Assembly (NCBI GenBank): GCA_021796055.1 | Contig: JAJYOS010000009.1 | Span: 1 to 16,130 of the forward strand | Length of the DNA stretch: 16,130 nt | Source: Bacteroidota bacterium | GTDB lineage: Bacteria > Bacteroidota > Kryptoniia > Kryptoniales > JAKASW01 | Reading direction: 5' to 3' | Part shown: in pieces, positions 1 to 5,679 of the stretch | How positions within the stretch are numbered: position 1 is the stretch's first letter | How the letters are laid out: each line of letters starts with the position of its first letter | The notes under the pieces: generated by a model | What the model was told of the DNA's origin: nothing | Seen by the model: only the letters and a program-made list of their open reading frames with translations | The model's database searches: none | Program-made: the position numbers and the translations under genes

Positions 1-12
1 GCGCTGCTGCTG

Positions 13-71
13 GGGAGAGAAAAGAGAGTCCGAAAAGAGGAGGAAGAGGAGCGGGAGAGAGAGGGAGAGAG
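13..71 (+). repeat. GA-rich polypurine tract
   Basis: Nearly every base from 13 to 71 on this strand is A or G, broken by only a few pyrimidines (TCC near 29-31 and one C near 52). It consists of irregular GA, GGA and GAAG units rather than an exact repeat. A purine-only strand cannot contain a stop codon, so the open frames through it are not evidence of coding. It could be an untranslated leader, a low-complexity charged linker of a longer protein, or simply compositional bias. It directly precedes the PspC-domain gene. Confidence 0.6.
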
Positions 72-84
72 TTTTGATTCGGGA

Positions 85-279
85 GTGGAGAAGAAAAGAC
101 TCACGCGGTCAATCAAAGACAAAAAGTTAGCAGGTGTGTGCGGCGGTCTGGCCGCTTATTTGGAAGTCGATGCGACGATCGTCAGACTTGCATATGTCAT
201 ACTTGCCTTTGCTTCTTTCGGTATCGCGTTGATCTTGTATGTGGTATGTGCTTTCATAATACCAAAGGAGGTTAATTGA
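85..279 (+). CDS. PspC-domain membrane protein
   Basis: This 64-residue protein is essentially one PspC domain. It opens with a basic segment (KKRLTRSIKDKKLAGVCGGL), continues with a short 'AAYLEVDATIVRLAY' stretch, and ends in one hydrophobic helix (about residues 36-59) finishing IIPKEVN. PspC-family proteins sit in the inner membrane and are tied to the phage-shock or envelope-stress response. The length fits single-domain members. The start is uncertain: GTG at 85 is the only start codon in frame inside the window, it lacks a well-spaced Shine-Dalgarno, and the frame stays open to base 1. The gene may therefore begin outside the window, with an upstream part encoding an Arg/Glu-rich stretch. 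Its stop codon overlaps the start of the next gene, so the two are probably translated together. Confidence 0.8.
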   Translation: MEKKRLTRSIKDKKLAGVCGGLAAYLEVDATIVRLAYVILAFASFGIALILYVVCAFIIPKEVN

Positions 280-809
280 TGAGCACGCTTACCGGAAAGA
301 GCCATGTCGGTACTTTCCTTGCCGGTCTTCTCCTGCTGCTGTTCGGTGTACTTCTCCTGTTGAGCCGCGCCGGAGTAGTCTATCTGAATTTCACCAGGAT
401 CGCTGCTTTCACAGTCCTGGTCGTCGGTGGATTTGAGGCTATCGTCTCGTTTGCCTCTTCTAATCAAAAGCGCCTCTTCTGGGGATCCGTGCTGTTCCTC
501 TGCGCGCTGCTGACGCTGCTTGTTTCTTACGATTACATACCTGGCTCATGGAGCCGGATATGGCCGACCGCCCTTATCATCCCGGGGCTGGCTTTTCTCA
601 TGTTATTCTTCTCGCATCCTCGCGAGCGCACGCTCCTTACGATCGCGGTCATGTTTGTCGTTGTGGGATGGGGAGGACTAATAATACAGAGCGGTAATTT
701 TGGTTACAGCGAAGGGATCCTCGGCACACTAGGTGTGGTCGTCCCGATTGCGGTTGTCGTGGCAGGCGTTTACGTCATTTGGAGAAATTTCGCCAGGAAC
801 CATAGCTAG
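279..809 (+). CDS. six-helix membrane protein, LiaF/DUF5668-like
   Basis: The product is 176 residues, almost all hydrophobic, with about six predicted membrane segments near residues 10-31, 40-60, 66-83, 93-112, 118-138 and 148-168. The stretch 'IWPTALIIPGLAFL' resembles the repeated Trp-Pro hydrophobic pairs of LiaI/LiaF-type (DUF5668) regions, often encoded beside PspC proteins. A role in sensing or buffering membrane stress is inferred, not shown. I chose ATG 279 over the in-frame TTG at 276 because AAGGAGG at 265-271 lies 7 bases before it and because ATG 279 overlaps the upstream TGA by one base (TGATG), a typical coupled junction. No catalytic motif or soluble domain is visible, so the family call is tentative. 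Confidence 0.7.
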   Translation: MSTLTGKSHVGTFLAGLLLLLFGVLLLLSRAGVVYLNFTRIAAFTVLVVGGFEAIVSFASSNQKRLFWGSVLFLCALLTLLVSYDYIPGSWSRIWPTALIIPGLAFLMLFFSHPRERTLLTIAVMFVVVGWGGLIIQSGNFGYSEGILGTLGVVVPIAVVVAGVYVIWRNFARNHS

Positions 810-833
810 TGGATTGAGCTCCATTCTCTGTTA

Positions 834-889
834 GGTGTCAAGGTCAGGGGGACACCAAAGGGCAAGCGAGCGATTAACGGTGTCTCCCT
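834..889 (+). promoter_or_regulatory. competing inverted repeats (possible terminator or attenuator)
   Basis: The 108-base gap between the PspC pair and the transporter holds three related segments: GGTGTC at 834-839, AGGGGGACACC at 846-856 and GGTGTCTCCCT at 879-889. The second can pair with the third in an 11-bp stem with one G-T wobble and a 22-base loop, followed by TTACTT, a weak terminator-like tail. Alternatively its GACACC end (851-856) pairs with 834-839 across an 11-base loop. The two folds exclude each other. It could be the terminator of the upstream operon, an attenuator for the transporter, or a decayed REP-like element. Confidence 0.4.
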
Positions 890-891
890 TA

Positions 892-903
892 CTTCAATTG
901 AAG
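892..903. promoter_or_regulatory. 12-bp perfect palindrome before the transporter
   Basis: CTTCAATTGAAG is a perfect palindrome whose right edge runs into the AAGAAAGG ribosome-binding region of the MFS gene. A dimeric regulator could bind here and block expression. About four perfect 12-bp palindromes are expected by chance in a window this long, so only its position makes it notable. Confidence 0.25.
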
Positions 904-917
904 AAAGGCGCTGACGT

Positions 918-2198
918 ATGGAACAGACACTGTTAAGCGAGCAGGAGAAGCCGGGGAGGACTCACTTCGAAATTCTGCTCATGAGCTGGGCCGGCTGGGT
1001 TTTTGATTTCTACAGCCTGATACTCTTCACTTTCCTTTTGATTCCCATCAGCAATGAATTCCACCTTTCTAACGTTGCCCGGTCCTATGTCATAGGGGCG
1101 TCACTCGCGGCGACGGCACTCGGTGGGGTCGTGATGGGTGTTCTCTCAGATCGGTATGGAAGGAGGAAGGTACTTCAATGGACTATCCTGACATACAGCA
1201 TCGGCACTTTCCTCAGCGGGTTCGCCCCGGACCTTCCTTTCCTGATATTATTCAGCATAATCACCGGCATCGGTGTCGGCGGGGAGTGGGCGACAGGGCA
1301 AACGTACGTGGGCGAGACATTTCCGCCGGAAGTAAGGGCTAGGTACGCAGCCTTCATGCAAACAGGCGCTCCTTTCGGAATTGTCCTCGCATCGCTGGTC
1401 GGGGGATTTCTCGAACCAGCGATCGGCTGGAGGGCCTGCTTCCTCGTTTCAGTTCTTCCTGCCATTCTCGTGATAATCATAAGAAAAAGACTTCCCGAGT
1501 CAGATGTGTGGATCGCGAGACGAGCCACGATCTCGCAGGCCGGATTCGACGGGCGGAACGCAGATCAGGAATCCAGGAACAAGTTCCTCCTCCTTTTCTC
1601 AAAAGAGTACAGGAGGCTTTTCCTCCAGTCTCTGGTACTTGCTATTTTTGATATGTCGGCATACTGGTTCACTTATTCTTGGCTACCCGGTTATCTTCAC
1701 GAGCAGCGTCATTTCCCGATGACGAAGTCTGCGGTCTGGATGCTCGTGACTCAGGCGGGCGGTCTTCTCGGTTACCTTACGTTCGGCTTCTTCGCTGACA
1801 AATTCGGCCGCCGTCCGGCCTACTCAGGTTACTCTTTTGTCATGGCGGCCTCTCTGATCATGATAACTCTGTTTTGGAATGTCGTCGTCGTTTACCCAGC
1901 CGTCATCTTATCGTTCATGTTCTTCGTCGGCTTTGGCACGGGTATGTTCAGCGGTTATGGACCGCTGTTCAGCGAGCTTTATCCGACGGGCATCCGAAAC
2001 ACGGCTATGGGGTCGGCATTCAATCTAGCGCGCGGGGTACAGTTCTTTACGCCAGTCATCATAGCCGTTGTTGCGGAGAAGTACGGCCTGAGCGGCGGGA
2101 TTTCCCTCGCAGCTGTGTTTGCAATACTTACCGGGATCTGGATCTGGACTTTCCCGGAAACAAAGGGACAGAAGCTCAAAATTGTCGAAGGGACTTAA
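918..2198 (+). CDS. MFS transporter, organic acid/sugar:H+ symporter type
   Basis: The 426-residue protein has the length and hydrophobic pattern of a 12-helix major facilitator permease of the inner membrane. Two copies of motif A, one per half, confirm the family: GVLSDRYGRR (residues 74-83) and the matching FFADKFGRRP (291-300). An Asp in the first helix (D30, in GWVFDFYSL) and GGEWATGQTYVGETFP (121-136), followed by charged ARY, recall the sialate/lactate and metabolite:H+ symporter families. RLPES (191-195) ends helix 6, and a hydrophilic loop of about 30 residues follows. The substrate cannot be read from sequence. The start ATG at 918 has AAGAAAGG at 901-908. The gene is followed after 73 bases by a LytS/LytTR signalling operon, and in Enterobacteria such systems control neighbouring or unlinked transporters. 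That makes this a candidate target, by inference only. Confidence 0.85.
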   Translation: MEQTLLSEQEKPGRTHFEILLMSWAGWVFDFYSLILFTFLLIPISNEFHLSNVARSYVIGASLAATALGGVVMGVLSDRYGRRKVLQWTILTYSIGTFLSGFAPDLPFLILFSIITGIGVGGEWATGQTYVGETFPPEVRARYAAFMQTGAPFGIVLASLVGGFLEPAIGWRACFLVSVLPAILVIIIRKRLPESDVWIARRATISQAGFDGRNADQESRNKFLLLFSKEYRRLFLQSLVLAIFDMSAYWFTYSWLPGYLHEQRHFPMTKSAVWMLVTQAGGLLGYLTFGFFADKFGRRPAYSGYSFVMAASLIMITLFWNVVVVYPAVILSFMFFVGFGTGMFSGYGPLFSELYPTGIRNTAMGSAFNLARGVQFFTPVIIAVVAEKYGLSGGISLAAVFAILTGIWIWTFPETKGQKLKIVEGT

Positions 2199-2212
2199 GT
2201 GACTCGGCCACT

Positions 2213-2240
2213 TTGCATTAGAGTTGCGCTTTCATAATAT
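2213..2240 (+). promoter_or_regulatory. weak candidate promoter for the kinase operon
   Basis: TTGCAT (2213-2218) and TAATAT (2235-2240) are separated by 16 bases and lie in the 73-base gap before the kinase gene. Each element matches the sigma-70 consensus only partly. A small inverted repeat, TCTCG/CGAGA at 2245-2249 and 2254-2258, follows within the presumed leader. If the promoter is real, the TTG at 2224 would be untranslated, which favours ATG 2272 as the start of the kinase. Confidence 0.25.
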
Positions 2241-2271
2241 TGTTTCTCGATCACGAGACGATTCCCGGCAT

Positions 2272-3423
2272 ATGAGAAACGAAAATGATTTAACTGCATT
2301 CATAAAGAAGCACTATTTCAAGGGAAACCTGTCCGGGATTCTTTTCGTCTCCTTGACCATCGTCGCGCTTGCCGTCGCTCTACAACAGTTTTACATCATT
2401 AATTTCGATTCCGCCACGCGTTACAGTCTATGGTGGCACATACCTTTTAATCTTTTCTACTTCTGGTATTGGTTCCTCGTCTTCCCCTTGATTTACAAGG
2501 CGACGAAAGATTTCAGGATCGGGGGTCCTAAGTTTGTCTATTGGATCACCATATACTTCTTCCTGCCGATATTCTTTGTAATCATTCACCAGGTGATTGC
2601 CTCGTTCGTTATCAACCTGTCTCTTCAGTATCTCAATGTGCCTACGCTCGTTTACAAGAGGATCCTGCGCAACCCCTGGCTCGGTCTCGATTTCATCATC
2701 TATTTTGCAGTTATGATTGCGGTAAACGTGTTCGAGTACAGGCAGAAGAATAGTGATGACGAGCTAAGGCTCACTCAACTGCAGGGGCAGCTCGTGCTTT
2801 CGCAGTTGAACGCTCTTGAAAGCCAGCTTCACCCACATTTCTTGTTCAACACTCTCAACACAGTATCGACGCTCATTTTGAAAGGGGAGGACATCGAGGC
2901 AGAGCGGATGCTGCTACTTCTTCAGGACTTTCTGAATACGACTATTTATGGAAGCGATCGCCATGTGATCACTCTTGAAGAGGAACTTAGGTTCATCAAC
3001 GAGTACCTGGAAATAGAGAAGGTTAGGTTCAGCGACAAACTTGAGGTGGTGGAAGAAATAGAAGCGGCAACTCTAAAGGCAAATGTGCCGAATTTTTTGC
3101 TCCAGCCTATCGTGGAGAACGCGATCCGTTACGCGGTCGCTAAAAGGAAATCGGGCGGCCGGATTTCGATCAGGGCTGACAAGCACGAAGGCTTGCTGAG
3201 ACTAGTGGTCGAAGATAACGGTCCGGGGTTCTCGAGTGGCAAGGAAGGCAAGGCTTCGGGAGGAGTGGGGCTTCGGGTGACTGCCGAACGGCTTATTCGC
3301 CTATTCGGAGCGAATCACGTCTTCAAACTGACAAACCCTGCCGGGGGAGGCGCGACTGTTTTAATCGAAATCCCCTTCGCGGAAGGCGTCTCGGAAAATG
3401 AGCCTGCGTTCCATGTCGTCTGA
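2272..3423 (+). CDS. LytS/YehU-type sensor histidine kinase
   Basis: This 383-residue membrane sensor kinase has four predicted N-terminal helices (about 20-42, 54-76, 90-116 and 137-155), a short coiled linker, then a His_kinase (LytS/YehU family) domain and a HATPase domain. The phospho-acceptor box reads QLHPHFLFNTLN, with the modifiable His at 189. The ATP site has the N-box LQPIVENA (N283), the G1 box EDNGPGF (D315) and the G2 motif GGVGL (330-334), so it looks fully active. It should autophosphorylate and pass phosphate to the LytTR regulator encoded two genes later. There is no PAS, GAF or large periplasmic domain, so the signal is probably sensed in or at the membrane. The start is uncertain: TTG at 2224 would add 16 residues, but neither start has a clear Shine-Dalgarno. 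The 3' end overlaps the next gene by 26 bases. Confidence 0.88.
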   Translation: MRNENDLTAFIKKHYFKGNLSGILFVSLTIVALAVALQQFYIINFDSATRYSLWWHIPFNLFYFWYWFLVFPLIYKATKDFRIGGPKFVYWITIYFFLPIFFVIIHQVIASFVINLSLQYLNVPTLVYKRILRNPWLGLDFIIYFAVMIAVNVFEYRQKNSDDELRLTQLQGQLVLSQLNALESQLHPHFLFNTLNTVSTLILKGEDIEAERMLLLLQDFLNTTIYGSDRHVITLEEELRFINEYLEIEKVRFSDKLEVVEEIEAATLKANVPNFLLQPIVENAIRYAVAKRKSGGRISIRADKHEGLLRLVVEDNGPGFSSGKEGKASGGVGLRVTAERLIRLFGANHVFKLTNPAGGGATVLIEIPFAEGVSENEPAFHVV

Positions 3424-4612
3424 TTCATCTTTGTTTGGGAATGTCCTACCAGGTTATCCCGGAGCTGCCAAGATCGGCGATGAATCGCCGAAGGACGCGA
3501 CTGGATTTGATACCAGGCTGATTGTCCCAATCGTCGTCGTCCTCAGCTTCATCGCGGTGATCAACACGCTCCAGGCCTTCTACGTCTTTTTCTCGGGCGA
3601 CCATTCCATTACGAACTTCGTCAGGTTCCTGGTGTCTAATCTGTTCTACTCATGGTATTTCATAATACCCGCTTTGGCAGTAAGACGTCTTTCGACAACA
3701 GTGTCGCTGACGAGAAAAACTTTGCTCTCCTGGGTATCGATACATCTTTCCACGCTGATAGTACTTACGGTGGTGCACCAGGTCACGTCTCTCCTCGTGG
3801 ACAGGATCGTGCTTGGATCGCGGCAGTCCGAGACGGTTTTCAGCGTCCTCTTCAATAACCCGGCTATCTGGGGGGACTTCGTCGTGTATGTTCTCTTCCT
3901 CCTCGGGTTCTATATGATCGCGTACAGGAGGAGAATCCAGGAGAATGAGGTTAAGTATTCCCGTCTTGAGACGGAACTGGTCAAGGCGAGACTCCACGAA
4001 CTGAGAAACCGGATCCATCCGCAGTTCCTTCTGAATACCCTGGGCGAAGTCAGCTCGCTCGTGCACAGAAAGCGCGATAAGGAGGCAAACAGGGTGCTTT
4101 CTCTCCTCAGTGATTTTCTTAGAATTACGGTGTATGATAACGACCGCGAGTTCACTTTCGTCGAAGAGGAGGTGGGCTTTCTGGATAATTTCATCGCTAT
4201 CGAAAGCGCGAGGTTCGGCAACAAGCTTGAAGTAAGCAGGCGTATTGATCATAACGCACTGAAGGCGACGGCGCCGAATTTCATACTTCAACCGATCGTG
4301 GAGGAATTAGTCCTCCGTAACCTTGATAGTTCGGGAGAGCCTTGCGAGATTCGAATAGAAGTCATGAAAGAAGAGGACTCAATCAATATCGCCATCAAAG
4401 GGAGGAAGAAGGGTGGCGATTCCGCCGTTCGGCGGGAGAGCGCGGGGGAGGGGATTTTCGACATCACGCGAGCTCGACTGGAACAGCTCTACCCCGGCGA
4501 AAATGAGTTCTCCGAGGGCTTCGATGCGGAGGGTTGGCGGATTGTCCAAATGAGGTTCCCATGCCGAACGAGCGCGACAATATCTGATTCCGACGGAGGA
4601 GTCTCTGGATGA
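3398..4612 (+). CDS. LytS-like histidine pseudokinase
   Basis: This 404-residue paralogue of the preceding kinase has the same order of four membrane helices (about 41-65, 74-96, 109-134 and 158-176), linker, dimerization region and ATPase-like region. The two align through most of the kinase part, sharing 'PNF.LQPIVE' and the 'DFL...Y..DR' and 'KLEV' stretches. Catalytic residues are lost: the phospho-acceptor box reads RIHPQFLLNTL, with Gln (Q209) for His; the N-box Asn is Glu (E303, in VEELV); and the G1 box DNGPG is replaced by GRKKG near residues 335-339. G2 keeps only a GEGI remnant. It is thus unlikely to phosphorylate itself or bind ATP normally. The frame is intact and it overlaps both neighbours (26 bases with the kinase, 4 with the regulator), which argues for selection rather than decay. 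It may dimerize with the active kinase or regulate it. ATG 3413 is an alternative start. Confidence 0.82.
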   Translation: MSLRSMSSDSSLFGNVLPGYPGAAKIGDESPKDATGFDTRLIVPIVVVLSFIAVINTLQAFYVFFSGDHSITNFVRFLVSNLFYSWYFIIPALAVRRLSTTVSLTRKTLLSWVSIHLSTLIVLTVVHQVTSLLVDRIVLGSRQSETVFSVLFNNPAIWGDFVVYVLFLLGFYMIAYRRRIQENEVKYSRLETELVKARLHELRNRIHPQFLLNTLGEVSSLVHRKRDKEANRVLSLLSDFLRITVYDNDREFTFVEEEVGFLDNFIAIESARFGNKLEVSRRIDHNALKATAPNFILQPIVEELVLRNLDSSGEPCEIRIEVMKEEDSINIAIKGRKKGGDSAVRRESAGEGIFDITRARLEQLYPGENEFSEGFDAEGWRIVQMRFPCRTSATISDSDGGVSG

Positions 4613-5421
4613 CGGTACGGACACTTATTGTCGATGACGAGCTTCACGCGCGTGAGGGGATACGGATCCGGCTTCGGGAATTTCCTGAGATTGAAGTTGT
4701 GGGCGAATGCTCTTCGGGGTTGGAGGCCGTATCTGCAATAGCAGAGCTTCGCCCCGACCTGATGTTTCTAGACATTCAGATGCCCGAAATGAACGGCTTC
4801 GAAGTGCTCCGGAGCATAAAAGGAGAGCCGGTGCCGATCGTAGTGTTTGTCACGGCATATGACAAGTATGCGGTCAAGGCGTTTGAGTTTCACGCGCTTG
4901 ACTATCTATTGAAGCCGATCAGCGAGGAAAGGTTCAGAGATACTTTGAAGATCGCGCTTTCACAACTCAGCCGCCGCAACATCGAAACGTACGCAATAAA
5001 TCTGAGGAAAGTGGTCGACGAGTACTTGAATCCCATAGTCGGTGCCGATAGGCAGGCAGAAGAAGTTCGGGCCAGGGAATCAGACTACCTCGATCGTCTT
5101 GCGGTCAAGACTCACGACTACATATCGATGCTCCCGGTTTCCGATATCGACTGGATCGAATCGGCGGGTGACTACGTTTATGTCCATTCTGATTCTCACA
5201 AATACATCATCCGGCAAACGTTGAGCTCACTTGAGAACAAAGTGGATCCGCGCAAGTTCGTGCGTATACATCGGACAACGATAGTTAACGTCGAGAAGGT
5301 AAAGGCCCTTCGCCCGAACGAACATGGGGATTTCGAAGTTTTTTTGAAAACTGGCGAGCGACTCAAGCTCAGTCGCTCATTCCGCTCGAACTTCCAGAAA
5401 GTTATCGGTAACTCTATTTAG
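4609..5421 (+). CDS. LytTR-family response regulator
   Basis: This 270-residue cytoplasmic regulator has an N-terminal receiver (about 3-120) and a C-terminal LytTR DNA-binding domain (about 164-268). The receiver shows the acidic pair D9/D10 (IVDDE), the phospho-acceptor D55 (FLDIQMPEMNGF), T82 and K102 (LLKP). The LytTR part shows IDWIESAGDYVYVH (180-193) and the signature FVRIHRTTIVNVEKV (217-231), ending LSRSFRSNF. Such proteins bind pairs of short direct repeats and activate transcription. Its ATG overlaps the TGA of the pseudokinase (ATGA), so it is translated with the kinase pair and is the obvious phosphate acceptor. Targets are unknown. The upstream transporter and the downstream pectinesterase are positional candidates, but I found no convincing pair of LytTR half-sites near either. 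Confidence 0.93.
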   Translation: MTVRTLIVDDELHAREGIRIRLREFPEIEVVGECSSGLEAVSAIAELRPDLMFLDIQMPEMNGFEVLRSIKGEPVPIVVFVTAYDKYAVKAFEFHALDYLLKPISEERFRDTLKIALSQLSRRNIETYAINLRKVVDEYLNPIVGADRQAEEVRARESDYLDRLAVKTHDYISMLPVSDIDWIESAGDYVYVHSDSHKYIIRQTLSSLENKVDPRKFVRIHRTTIVNVEKVKALRPNEHGDFEVFLKTGERLKLSRSFRSNFQKVIGNSI

Positions 5422-5597
5422 CTCCTTCTCGACCCCCACCTCCTCCCGTTCGTCGCATTATTACTCGCCTCGCCTAATAACAGTTTTACTTTTACCTCCC
5501 GCGTGAGAACTTGGCGCTGCAATTAGAGGGAGATGGCACCCCGCGTAGATCGGAAGTCCAATCCGGGACGACTCGAGCAAGCGCGGGAGTAAATCAT

Positions 5598-5635
5598 CGA
5601 TTGCCGGCGCAAGTTATTTTGCGGCACGGCAATCG
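5598..5635 (+). promoter_or_regulatory. strong stem-loop in the pectinesterase leader
   Basis: In the 258-base gap between the response regulator and the pectinesterase, CGATTGCCG (5598-5606) pairs perfectly with CGGCAATCG (5627-5635). Inside that, CGCAA (5608-5612) pairs with TTGCG (5619-5623) around the loop GTTATT. No T-run follows, so it is not a standard terminator. It ends 31 bases before the GGAGG ribosome-binding site. A weaker 8-bp pair, CTCCCGCG (5496-5503) with CGCGGGAG (5582-5589), encloses the region just upstream. It may be an RNA leader structure, a processing or stability element, or a double operator. The rest of the gap holds a pyrimidine-rich stretch (about 5421-5452) and no clear promoter. 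Confidence 0.5.
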
Positions 5636-5679
5636 GCATCGAAGAGAGAACTCACCAACAACCCACGGAGGAAGTGGCA

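Noticed and set aside
2224..2271. TTG start at 2224 for the histidine kinase
   Set aside because: The added 16 residues are polar and lack a clear ribosome-binding site, and they would overlap a possible promoter, so ATG 2272 is the simpler choice. This is not certain.
3650..4291. 213-codon open frame antisense to the pseudokinase
   Set aside because: The product is low in hydrophobic structure and has no motif, whereas the sense frame aligns with the neighbouring kinase.
5498..5546. Direct repeat CCCGCGT (5498-5504 and 5540-5546) as a LytTR binding-site pair
   Set aside because: Spacing of 42 bases and GC-rich content do not fit known LytTR half-site pairs, and a 7-base repeat is expected by chance.
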